Source of the DNA: SAR202 cluster bacterium AC-647-N09_OGT_505m
Lineage (GTDB): Bacteria; Chloroflexota; Dehalococcoidia; UBA2985
Assembly (NCBI GenBank): GCA_009391225.1
Contig: VEXC01000010.1
Location: forward strand, 1 to 41,478
Length of the DNA stretch: 41,478 bases
Direction: 5' to 3'
Shown in pieces: positions 18,310 through 25,725 of this stretch (position 1 is its first letter; each line of letters begins with the position of its first letter). Both the position numbers and the translations under genes were made by a program. Below the pieces are notes generated by a model, which did not search any database, was not told where the DNA came from, and worked only from the letters and a program-made list of their open reading frames with translations.

Positions 18310-18437
18310 GAAGAGTAGCGGGCAGTAACTTGAACCAGACCACATCATATACCAACAAACGGTACTAGAATAATGATATCCTCAGTGCCTTAGCTCGCGC
18401 AGTTACATGGCCAAATCGCGAGTGAAGATTATGTAAC

Positions 18438-19565
18438 ATGAATCTCAAACCCCAGATTGCAATAGATCTTTTGACCACCTCAGACCAAGTTTCTGGTCTA
18501 GCGCGTATCTTATTGCAGGAACGCTGCATCGCCATAGATACCGAGTCAAACAGTCTACACAGATACCCTGAAAGAGTCTGTCTGATTCAAGTAGCTACTA
18601 ACAGCAAGGTTTACCTAATCGATGCCCTCACAGTTGATGATATGAAACCGATGGGCAAAGTAATGGCCGACGATACGATTGTAAAAGTGTTTCACGGTGC
18701 AGACTACGACATACGGTGCCTTGATAGGGAGTGGGGAATTCAAGTGCGAAACCTCTACGACACGTCAATCGCAGCCCGCTTTGCCGGTATGAATCAGATC
18801 GGACTGTCGTCTCTGGCTGAGGTCTTGCTGGGAGTGGACCTTTCCAAAGATGCAAAATTGCAAAAAGGCGACTGGTCCCGTCGGCCCCTCAGCCAGGATG
18901 CCTTGAATTATGCAGCTATGGATGTCTGGTATCTTCAGCGTATCCAAAAGGCACTTGAAAGCAAGCTGCAAACTGTCTCAAGGTCTTCCTGGGTCGCTGA
19001 GGAGTGCGCTCGCTTGGAACAGATTCGCTACGTCGCTCCGGACCCGGAAATGGCCTATCTATCGCTGAAAGGAAGCCACAGGTTAACTGGGCAAGAAAAG
19101 GCAATCTTGAAACGACTGTTCATTCTACGAGAAGCGGAGGCCCGGCGTCTCAACCGGCCACCATACTTTGTTCTGCCACACGAAACTCTTCTACATTTGG
19201 CATCAAATTGGGACACTGAGCTATCCCAAATCCCATCACTCAAGAGGCAAGTTGACTTCCGGTTTGGGAGGCTCTTGCGTTCTGCTCTTGACAGAGGTTT
19301 GGCAGATCCACCAATCAGTAATTCAATGCGTCACAGCCCCCAACTGGCAACACCAGCTGAAAAGCGGCGTTTCCAGATGCTGAAGAAGTGGAGAGTAGAG
19401 TTGGGGAGACAGTTGTTTATAGACCAGGCTCTAATATGGCCAATGGTAAGCCTTGAACGCCTCGCGAAATTCCCACGTACACTGGGTGCTGAACTCCAGT
19501 CGTCTGAGGTGAGGGATTGGCAACGCGAACAATTCGCTACGTCACTGACGGCCTATCTCGCCTAG
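18438..19565 (+). CDS. rnd: Ribonuclease D
   Basis: A 375-residue 3'-5' exoribonuclease of the DEDDy family that trims tRNA and other stable RNA precursors. Exo I is IAIDTES (Asp34, Glu36), Exo II FHGADYDIRCL (Asp91), and Exo III YAAMDVWYL (Tyr158, Asp162), so all metal ligands are present. An HRDC-type helical domain follows (about 210-290). Length matches the family (about 370-390). ATG 18438 has only a weak GTGAAGA upstream. Downstream on the other strand lies a tRNA-Thr gene; no operon partner is visible. Confidence 0.95.
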   Translation: MNLKPQIAIDLLTTSDQVSGLARILLQERCIAIDTESNSLHRYPERVCLIQVATNSKVYLIDALTVDDMKPMGKVMADDTIVKVFHGADYDIRCLDREWGIQVRNLYDTSIAARFAGMNQIGLSSLAEVLLGVDLSKDAKLQKGDWSRRPLSQDALNYAAMDVWYLQRIQKALESKLQTVSRSSWVAEECARLEQIRYVAPDPEMAYLSLKGSHRLTGQEKAILKRLFILREAEARRLNRPPYFVLPHETLLHLASNWDTELSQIPSLKRQVDFRFGRLLRSALDRGLADPPISNSMRHSPQLATPAEKRRFQMLKKWRVELGRQLFIDQALIWPMVSLERLAKFPRTLGAELQSSEVRDWQREQFATSLTAYLA

Positions 19566-19705
19566 TTGAGCCCCTCGGCCTGGACGCGCTTAGCCACATT
19601 AACCCCCCTCACTGGTATTCCACAGGCCAGGAGCGGTTGTGAGAGGATGCTGCTTAGACTGCGTGGCTTGTTGGTGGTTTGCCATCGTCATGGCAATATT
19701 CATCT

Positions 19706-19882
19706 ATGAAATTCATACGTGGATGCATTGCAGGAGCATTAATCAATGGAGTGTTTTGGTTTCTATATAGCATGACAGGCAATATTGTTCCTTCTATGGG
19801 CATTACTGCTGTTGTCACTATATGTGTTGTCGTGGCTCTACGTAGTAGGTTTAACCCAGATGGCACAAGGAAACTGAAGTAA
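19706..19882 (+). CDS. Small membrane protein, hypothetical
   Basis: A 58-residue frame with two hydrophobic stretches (CIAGALINGVFWFLYSM and MGITAVVTICVVVAL) and a basic tail (RSRFNPDGTRKLK). That is a plausible small two-helix membrane protein. There is no clear ribbosome-binding motif and no recognised family. A TTG start at 19679 would add nine residues. It ends just before the recombinase remnant and could be part of an old insertion. Confidence 0.4.
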   Translation: MKFIRGCIAGALINGVFWFLYSMTGNIVPSMGITAVVTICVVVALRSRFNPDGTRKLK

Positions 19883-19905
19883 CCCTTTTATAGAAATTAA
19901 ACTGT

Positions 19906-20094
19906 CACGCATCCCTGCTACTGGCTGAAGGCACCAACATAAAGGCTATAAGTGAGCGCCTAGGCCATAGCAAGGTGTCCACAACCCTTAACGTCTACTC
20001 CCACCTCTTACCAAACATCCAAGCCACCGCCGCCGCCGGATTGGAAAACCAGCTGAATAAGCATGCCACAATGGCCCTTATGGGAGTTCCGTGA
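19906..20094 (+). pseudogene. Tyrosine recombinase (phage integrase), C-terminal remnant
   Basis: A 62-codon remnant that reads HASLLLAEGTNIKAISERLG, then HSKVSTTLNVYSHLLP, and ends at TGA 20092-20094. This is the C-terminal end of a phage-type integrase. The second conserved His (LGH) and the nucleophile Tyr (VYSH) are present. The upstream H-x-L-R-H part is missing, since an in-frame TAG at 19891 precedes. It points toward and ends 62 nt from tRNA-Thr, the classic integration site, so it marks a past integration event at this tRNA. Confidence 0.85.
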
Positions 20095-20155
20095 CCATTT
20101 CGGAGACCAAAGGCTCCTAGAATCATCTCAAGGGCCTTCTTTTGTGCCTAAATTA

Positions 20156-20230
20156 TGGAGCCAGCGAGGGGATTCGAACCCTTGACCTGCGGTTTACGAA
20201 ACCGCTGCTCTACCACTGAGCTACGCTGGC
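20156..20230 (-). tRNA. tRNA-Thr (anticodon CGT)
   Basis: Complete cloverleaf: 7-bp acceptor GCCAGCG/CGCTGGC, D-arm GCTC/GAGC, anticodon stem GCGGT/ACCGC with loop TTCGTAA (anticodon CGT, reads ACG), T-loop TTCGAAT, discriminator T and an encoded CCA. One A-C mismatch occurs in the T-stem. The 75 nt include CCA. An integrase remnant lies beside its 3' end. Confidence 0.96.
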
Positions 20231-20696
20231 CCATGGCTGAAATTATATCTGAAAACAGACCATGAAGACCACTCCGCGGTTCTCTTTGTCTGGCATTGAC
20301 AAGATATTGACAACGTCGCTATTTTCTATACCCTGCATGTAGCTTTGAGAAGTTGCCCCCTATCTACTCTCATGTGGCTCATAGTCTTTGGGGAGAAACA
20401 GAAACCTACTGGAATGTGCAATAGCCACCAAGAAGCAAACGCACTGTCATATATGGTGATTCAATCATTCAGAGTACCTACAAGACATACCTTTTACCAC
20501 TGCCCTCTATTCACCTCCGAATATGTTCGGCACTACCACATCTATCCTCTTCACCAGTATCTCTGCTCCATTGTCTATTTCGTCGACACGCTTCTGCCAC
20601 AATCTCTCCTCTCGCGATTGGGAAACAGCGGCGGGGAATCATGGGGTGCCCGTGCAATCTCACCAAGCCGGGCACAAGAATCTGGAATCCAACGAG
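20231..20696. other. Intergenic region, nothing recognised
   Basis: Between tRNA-Thr and the thioredoxin gene. Overlapping plus-strand frames at 20345-20852 have no coding character, and part of them only mirrors the thioredoxin gene. No repeat, terminator or RNA is evident. Confidence 0.45.
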
Positions 20697-21242
20697 CTAA
20701 GTGATCCTATTGATCACTTCTATTATGGCCGATCGATCTGGGAAACCAAGTCTGCGCCAAATCTCTTGTCCGTCACCCATAAAGACGATGAACGTAGGCA
20801 CCGAGTATATGCTGAACTTCTTAGCCATTTCGTTGCCTACAGTTTCGTTTAAGTTGATTCGCATTACCAATGCTTTTCCCTGTAGCTCTTGTTCTAGCCC
20901 ATCCACCGTGGGCTTTGCCGCTAGGCAAATCGCTCAGTAGTCCGAATAAAACTCTAGCAGCACTGGTATGTCTCCATCCAATGCCAATGTGATTTGACCC
21001 TGAGTCGTGTGTGTGCTAGTCCCTGTCCTGAGCATCAAGAAGCCTGCCATTAATATGACCACCACAGATCCCATTATGAGGCCACGTAACCAGCCATTGT
21101 TAATGGCCAAAGCGAGAATAAGGGCCAAGCCAGAGATTGCCAGGGCCATAAGAAAGTACGAATGGATGTTGAACCAGCCAATCATAATGCAGTATCCCAA
21201 CGTGTATGAGCACTCCGAGTAGTCAGAGCACTCTGAGGTCAC
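20697..21242 (-). CDS. Membrane-anchored thioredoxin, candidate selenoprotein (in-frame UGA)
   Basis: Read through one in-frame TGA (20934-20936), this is a 181-residue protein. Two transmembrane helices (about 27-46 and 52-70) are followed by a thioredoxin domain outside the membrane. The TGA lies exactly at the first Cys of the CXXC motif: EFYSDY-[UGA]-AICLAAKP, giving U103-A-I-C106. The fold continues without break through MRINLNE, the cis-proline loop SVPTF (Pro149) and WRRLG. Frame before and after the TGA is the same, with no indel. A SECIS-like hairpin follows (20897-20913). GTG 21242 lacks a ribosome-binding site; ATG 21185 is an alternative start. The other reading is a nonsense mutation of a Cys codon in a decaying gene. 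Confidence 0.65.
20897..20933 (-). promoter_or_regulatory. Candidate bacterial SECIS element after UGA codon
   Basis: Within the thioredoxin mRNA, directly after the UGA. A first perfect hairpin TTTGCC-TAGC-GGCAAA (20914-20929) starts 4 nt after UGA. A second, GCCCA-CGGTGGA-TGGGC (20897-20913), starts 20 nt after UGA. The second has a 7-nt loop with G at position two and GGU inside. It fits what is known of bacterial SECIS elements (stem-loop within about 16-37 nt of UGA, G among the first loop bases). SelB binding is inferred. Confidence 0.5.
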
Positions 21243-21404
21243 CTATCAACTATTCATCATCAACATAGCAGTGCTCCCAAAGTAGTCCGTCATCAGTGCA
21301 TTCGCATCTGCTGAAATTTCCAAGGAGTTTCCAGCAGTGAAAATGGGGGTTGGGGCTCCTGCGCCTCTGCTCGCGAAGCCCTGCCACACCTACTATTCTG
21401 GATA

Positions 21405-22154
21405 TTACCTGTTTATGCCAGCCAGCCCATTCTGAACGCCCTCTATTGCCCATTTAGCCCATGGTATGGTGAAGAACTTGAACCCCTTATCCACGAAGAA
21501 ATTAGGGTCCATGTCAGGAGGTATGAAGTACATACCCGGAACCACTCCGTTGCTTTTGCACGCAGCAGCAATCTTGTCCAACCCTCGTTGGTACGTATCG
21601 CATGCATAATCAAGCGGCACACCAAGTTCGATGGAAAGATCTGATGGGCCAACCAAGAGGATGTCTATCCCGGCAACGCTGAGTATCTCGTCTATATTAT
21701 CGATAGCCTGTTGTGTCTCGATCATAGGAATGATTAAAAGCTCATCATTAACCATATCCATATAACTGCGGTAATCTTTACTCTCACCCCATTCACCACG
21801 GACGCCTGAGTTGCTGCGATCACCAAGCGGTGAGTATTTGCAGGCCCGTATCATAGCAGTGGCCTCTTCTTTTGTGTTGACCATGGGCACGATGATGCCT
21901 CTAGCACCAGCGTCCAGAGCGAAGCAGATTAAATCTGCACGGTTTGAACTAACACGGATAATCGGGGCCGCCTTCTTCCCGCGCATCGTTTGGAGGGCTG
22001 GGGTTAATTGCTTGATCTCCACAGGTGCGTGTTGAGTATCAAAAAGTAGGAAATCAAAACCAGTATCAGCCAGCATGGCCATATCGCCAAACGCGGATCC
22101 GCTGGTCCCGATAACCGTCTTTCCGGATTTCAGAACATCCTTCACAACGTTCAT
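21405..22154 (-). CDS. HpcH/HpaI-family aldolase
   Basis: A 249-residue class II (metal-dependent) pyruvate aldolase of the HpcH/HpaI family, which cleaves 2-keto-3-deoxy acids to pyruvate and an aldehyde. Visible motifs are FDTQHAP (His42 of the D-x-[EQ]-H motif), IRV (Arg67), the glycine-rich DAGARGIIVP (81-90), metal ligand Glu146 in PMIETQQA, and Asp172 in VGPSDLS. Length is normal (about 250). Possible substrates include 2-keto-3-deoxyrhamnonate-like or 4-hydroxy-2-oxoheptanedioate-like acids; the sequence alone does not decide. It lies 45 nt after the RidA-like gene in one operon. Confidence 0.9.
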   Translation of the reverse strand: MNVVKDVLKSGKTVIGTSGSAFGDMAMLADTGFDFLLFDTQHAPVEIKQLTPALQTMRGKKAAPIIRVSSNRADLICFALDAGARGIIVPMVNTKEEATAMIRACKYSPLGDRSNSGVRGEWGESKDYRSYMDMVNDELLIIPMIETQQAIDNIDEILSVAGIDILLVGPSDLSIELGVPLDYACDTYQRGLDKIAAACKSNGVVPGMYFIPPDMDPNFFVDKGFKFFTIPWAKWAIEGVQNGLAGINR

Positions 22155-22199
22155 CTGATGAAACCCCCAGTGCCCACAATAAATTATGAGATCTAGCTG

Positions 22200-22670
22200 C
22201 TATGGTCTATGAAAAAGCTCTGCAATCATTTCGATTTCAACCGGTACTCCTCCCGGAAGACTGCCCATACCGACCGCGACCCTAGTATGCATACCGGACT
22301 CCCCCCAGAGAGCCACCAAGAGATCTGATACCCCATTCGCGATTGCAGAATGTTGTGTGAATGTCGGAATTGCATTGACCATACAAGTCACTCTTATGAT
22401 TCTCTTGATGTTATCCAAATCACCAGAAACTGCCTTAAGTGAGGAGATTAGAGTCAGAGCAACTCGTCGCGCAACTTCATACCCTTGCTCTACTGAATAA
22501 TCTTCCCCTAGTTTCCCTGTCACAAACGAACCATCGGTATTTCTAGGTATATGACCAGATAGGTATACCATATCCCCAATAACCAGAGCCGGGACGTAAT
22601 TGGCCACTGCAATGGGTGTTTCTGGTAGCGACAAACCCATCTCTTCGAGTTTATCTTCAATCTCGGACAA
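22200..22670 (-). CDS. RidA/YjgF family protein
   Basis: A 156-residue protein of the RidA (YjgF/YER057c/UK114) superfamily. It has the usual NYVPALVIGDMVYLSGHIP start and a C-terminal PGGVPVEIEMIAEL, in line with the longer (about 150-aa) subgroup. RidA hydrolyses reactive enamine/imine intermediates; the longer subgroup's substrates are less certain. I choose TTG 22670, because GGAGGTGAG lies just upstream and MSEIEDKLEEMG matches family starts. A frame from ATG 22718 overlaps the TATAAT of element copy 5 and must be too long. It is followed by the aldolase gene, which suggests a shared catabolic role. Confidence 0.87.
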   Translation of the reverse strand: MSEIEDKLEEMGLSLPETPIAVANYVPALVIGDMVYLSGHIPRNTDGSFVTGKLGEDYSVEQGYEVARRVALTLISSLKAVSGDLDNIKRIIRVTCMVNAIPTFTQHSAIANGVSDLLVALWGESGMHTRVAVGMGSLPGGVPVEIEMIAELFHRP

Positions 22671-22973
22671 CGCTCTCACCTCCAAGAAAAAGTTTGATGC
22701 ATCAACTTTCCCATTCATTATAACCCTTCAGTGGTATGCCACATTCTATGGGAGTTCTGTAAGGCATGGCTGTATGGAATCCCAATCGTATCTGTTCGGC
22801 AGGGTTGGTGCAAGAAATGAGTAGGAACGTTGCCGCAGTAGGGAGGACACTCAACATTGGGCTACGTCAGGAAATCGAGGCGGCTTTCGCAGAAGAAAAC
22901 GTTCCGGCACAGGTCAACACAGACCAAGAATCTAGGACACACTCGCGGAGGATTGGCCTTCTTACTCGGAATT
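22671..22973. other. Intergenic region with promoter element
   Basis: Holds the leader of the RidA gene and element copy 5 (22716-22740). Plus-strand frames here (22766-23111) show no coding character. Nothing else seen. Confidence 0.5.
22716..22740 (-). promoter_or_regulatory. Copy 5 of the dispersed promoter-like element
   Basis: Minus strand: GGCATACCA, then CTGAAGGGTTATAATG. TATAAT is at 22717-22722, 46 nt before the TTG start of the RidA gene, with a good ribosome-binding site between. A convincing promoter position. Confidence 0.68.
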
Positions 22974-23288
22974 CTAAGATTCTATAAGTACCACACAACT
23001 GCAAAGGAAGACGAATATAGCAAGCATGTACAAACACCCAAATACGATGACGTTCCTAAGGTTGACCTGCCTGCGGGTCATCTGAAACACCAGAGTTACG
23101 GAGCCTGCTAGGAGGCCCAAGGCTCCCATGAAACCACTAGCCACCTGCATCAAGACTTGCCACGTCTCGTTCTCCAGTAGCTTCCCGAATAGTGAGGACA
23201 GAGCGAAAGCAATAGATCCAAGCAGGGGTATCGCAATTAGCGCGAGCCTTGTGGTTGCCTGACGGTCTCTCTTGGTGCGGTTATTCAT
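22974..23288 (-). CDS. Small membrane protein, hypothetical
   Basis: A 104-residue protein with a basic start (MNNRTKRDRQATTR) and three hydrophobic segments (about 15-35, 45-68 and 80-102). No recognised family. ATG 23288 has GGGAGG a few bases upstream, partly inside the preceding 17-codon leader frame, whose TAG directly abuts the ATG (TAGATG). Translation may therefore be coupled. Element copy 6 lies about 115 nt upstream. Confidence 0.6.
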   Translation of the reverse strand: MNNRTKRDRQATTRLALIAIPLLGSIAFALSSLFGKLLENETWQVLMQVASGFMGALGLLAGSVTLVFQMTRRQVNLRNVIVFGCLYMLAIFVFLCSCVVLIES

Positions 23289-23342
23289 CTACCTCCCTGG
23301 TCTTGGCAGTATCAGGAGTAGTGATATGAACTTTAGAGTCAT
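23289..23342 (-). other. Leader frame resembling a truncated lipoprotein signal peptide
   Basis: Encodes MTLKFISLLLILPRPGR and then TAG, which touches the ATG of the next gene. It resembles the start of the giant lipoprotein (MKLKSISLILLLP) but stops before a lipobox. It is either a remnant of a copied lipoprotein 5' end or a short leader peptide that couples translation. Confidence 0.45.
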
Positions 23343-23402
23343 CTCTATACCGCCATTGTACCCAATACATCATTGGACTTCTAGTCAGATCTAACCGCCC
23401 CA

Positions 23403-23427
23403 CACTATAACCCGTAAGATGGATGCC
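23403..23427 (-). promoter_or_regulatory. Copy 6 of the dispersed promoter-like element
   Basis: Minus strand: GGCATCCAT, then CTTACGGGTTATAGTG. The -10 is TATAGT (23404-23409). GCTCTGTG lies at the -35 distance, as in copies 2, 4 and 7. It drives the leader frame at 23342 and the membrane protein at 23288. Confidence 0.55.
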
Positions 23428-23483
23428 ACAGAGCAAAGGTGGTTCTCCAAAGCATAGGGCTTTCATATAATCAAGGAATACTC

Positions 23484-24677
23484 TTACTGGCAAGGACTTA
23501 AATCTGACCAATCTGCAGGATAATTGTCTCTACCAAGCGGTGGTTTAGGTGGCAGGCAGTCTGGCTTCCCCATTCGAGGAGCATTGTTTCCACCTGGCAT
23601 TCTATTCTTCATACCTCCATCAGGGTCTTGGGAACCCTGATTCATATTACTGGTCTCTGGAACGCCGCTATAGCAAAGTATGAAATAAGGAAAACCGATT
23701 TCCCCGGAACCACTGACTTTAGAAGCGTGATAATGATATAGATCCCCATCCATTCCAGGCACTTCAGAAGTTATTCCGTTACACTCATCCAAGTCACCCA
23801 GTCCCTCCACATATTCCCAATCATCTATTCCACCATATCCGTTCTCCCCTTCTCTAAGACGATAGCTGGAATTCATTTCTTTCAAGATATTATCTGAATC
23901 GTTCCCATAAGGTCCATATATCGGATATCCGTCAAATGCGAAACCTATAACAGGAGACGCTTCGTCTTTCTTGAGAAACGCCACATTCCAATTTTTCCAT
24001 TCTTTCTCCTCTATCTCTGGGTGCCAGTGAACACAATTACCGTCAAAATGATAATGGAAAGTCGTACCCGCAGAATGACCACCACATAGACCTAAGACTA
24101 TTGGCTGCCTATCTTCTACAAAATAATCGAAGTGTAGCGCTACTGCATCTCCTCCGGGTCCTTCTTCAGGTCCGAAAAATGGAACCCCATTAACTGAAAT
24201 AGCTATGGCCCCTCTTTCAGGAGCATAAGTTACATACGAAGCTAATTCCGGTTCTAATGGAATCTTCCACTCATATTCGACCTCTGCGGCACAACAACCA
24301 AGGCCCGATTCATAATCATGATTTGGGATTCCGTTGCCTTTAACAACAGCAAATTCATCTGTATATTCCACTGTCACCGAACAACGATAACCTTCTGATT
24401 GTTCTGTACTCAAGTCGTCTACAAACGGAGCACTTGAATTAGCACAAAGCCACACTCCTTCCATATATTGTGGTATACCAGAATGTATACGTGTATTCTG
24501 AGCAATTACTGGAGTCTGTTCTGCTTCATCTAACTCATTGACTACAACTGTCGGAATATCAACCGTCTGACCACCTCTGCCACAAGCTGCAACCAACACC
24601 AAAAACGCTGAGGTTAGAACTAACAGCAGTAGAGACCTGAGTTTTATCTCTATGCACCATAGAACTCCTAACCACAT
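23484..24677 (-). CDS. YHYH-domain lipoprotein
   Basis: A 397-residue secreted lipoprotein. The signal peptide contains KLRSLLLLVLTSAFLVLVAAC, with Cys in a VAAC lipobox. The rest matches the YHYH family: GLCGGHSAGTTFHYHFDGNC, GFAFDGYPIYGPYG and DLYHYHA are its hallmark His/Tyr-rich motifs. The function is unknown; the His clusters suggest metal binding. I choose ATG 24677, with AAAGGAG upstream; a longer frame to 24719 is not needed. The spot matching the ATG in the related leader copies is ATA here, so this gene seems to have recruited an upstream start. Confidence 0.83.
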   Translation of the reverse strand: MWLGVLWCIEIKLRSLLLLVLTSAFLVLVAACGRGGQTVDIPTVVVNELDEAEQTPVIAQNTRIHSGIPQYMEGVWLCANSSAPFVDDLSTEQSEGYRCSVTVEYTDEFAVVKGNGIPNHDYESGLGCCAAEVEYEWKIPLEPELASYVTYAPERGAIAISVNGVPFFGPEEGPGGDAVALHFDYFVEDRQPIVLGLCGGHSAGTTFHYHFDGNCVHWHPEIEEKEWKNWNVAFLKKDEASPVIGFAFDGYPIYGPYGNDSDNILKEMNSSYRLREGENGYGGIDDWEYVEGLGDLDECNGITSEVPGMDGDLYHYHASKVSGSGEIGFPYFILCYSGVPETSNMNQGSQDPDGGMKNRMPGGNNAPRMGKPDCLPPKPPLGRDNYPADWSDLSPCQ

Positions 24678-24883
24678 GGATACCCACTCCTTTGATGGAC
24701 AGTGGGAAGAGTGCCACAAACTAGGAACGGTTGTCTAGGACACAGGCCATTGAACTGCTATGGTACTGAGAAAGTGGTGGACACTTACGGATGTAGATAG
24801 CTTAGAGTTATCAATAGTAGTGGCTAGGGCTACCCATACCAGAGACTAAGGCGTAGAATACTTCATGAGTTGAGGTGTTTTAG

Positions 24884-25168
24884 TTGGTAACTGTAACAGA
24901 TGCTGCCAAGGAGGAATTGGGGCGCATCCTCTCAACGCGGAGCCTTGATCCGGGCAAGTGCCTGAGGCTGGCCATACCGCCGACCTGGGAGGGCCCTGGA
25001 GACTTCGGTATCGTAGTCGACGTAGAGGGCGATGGAGACCACACTGTTGAACTCGACGGGCTGAAGCTATTGCTTATGGACCCTTTACTCACTGAGCGTT
25101 TGATAGATTCGGTGCTGGACTTCAAGGATACGCCTGGCAGCTCCGGCTTTACACTAGACGTATTCTGA
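24884..25168 (+). CDS. IscA/HesB-like protein lacking the cluster cysteines
   Basis: A 94-residue protein with the HesB/IscA outline: VTVTDAAKEELGRIL at the start, a central GDHTVELDGLKLLLMDPLL matching the 'D-x-x-x-x-x-D-G-[VL]-K' region, and a beta-rich end. It has only one Cys (in GKCLRL). The Cys and C-terminal C-x-C of true IscA are absent, so it should not carry an Fe-S cluster in the usual way. Start TTG 24884 is supported by GAGGTG about 8 nt upstream. The 32-aa zinc-ribbon gene follows 57 nt downstream. Confidence 0.72.
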   Translation: MVTVTDAAKEELGRILSTRSLDPGKCLRLAIPPTWEGPGDFGIVVDVEGDGDHTVELDGLKLLLMDPLLTERLIDSVLDFKDTPGSSGFTLDVF

Positions 25169-25225
25169 GATGGAGATTGTCAAGTCCTCAAAGAAAGCGA
25201 CATTCGGACGAAGTAAGGAAAAGTT

Positions 25226-25324
25226 ATGGGATGTATCATATGTTCCTCAACTAATATAGTTCAGATTCACTGTAAGATACGATGCCTGAATTGTGGCTTC
25301 ACAAGAGATTGTAGTGATCCGTAA
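25226..25324 (+). CDS. 32-aa zinc-ribbon miniprotein
   Basis: A very short frame encoding MGCIICSSTNIVQI, then HCKIRCLNCGFTRDCSDP. It has two C-x2-C pairs (Cys3/6 and Cys20/23) in a single zinc-ribbon arrangement plus an extra Cys at 29. The tail C-x-N-C-G-x-x-x-D-C-S-D is one I have seen in small conserved bacterial proteins of unknown function. AAGGA lies six bases before the ATG. It may be co-transcribed with the IscA-like gene. Confidence 0.6.
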   Translation: MGCIICSSTNIVQIHCKIRCLNCGFTRDCSDP

Positions 25325-25725
25325 GGATAAGTTTGACACTGCACAAACTAAGCATTGACCAGCAGATGCGGCTGATTATGTTCCATCTGTCACTCTTTTC
25401 AGATTGCTCTACGCCCAGGTTGTGCCAAACCCCTCAATGGATGCCTGTGCAGCATGTAACATACCTATTATTTCCAGTCTGGAACACTCCCCAGGCTAGA
25501 GGTAGTTCCCTAAGACCTGGAGCATAGCGCACTCCTAGGAATCATCGAATAGATTGCTTGTTGCCATGAGGTAGCGGCCTAGTTACAATTTGAGAGTTGA
25601 CCATCGCTGAATTCAATGAGGAACTTTCTGTACAGACATAGTGTCGACGCAACACTGATTCCAAGGGATGCGCTTGAGGAGCGCTCAATGAGTTTTGCTG
25701 AATAACTTAGGGCGTACTGTCAGTC
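25325..25725. other. Intergenic region, no supported gene
   Basis: Plus-strand frames occur at 25333-25527 and about 25619-25708 (29 codons). Neither has a good ribosome-binding site or recognisable sequence. The promoter of the following operon presumably lies here, but I see no clear -35/-10 pair. Confidence 0.4.

Noticed and set aside
20345..20852. Two overlapping plus-strand frames beside the thioredoxin gene
   Set aside because: No coding character; the second mainly mirrors the thioredoxin frame.
22766..23111. Plus-strand frames between the RidA and membrane-protein genes
   Set aside because: No recognisable protein sequence; part lies antisense to the membrane-protein gene.
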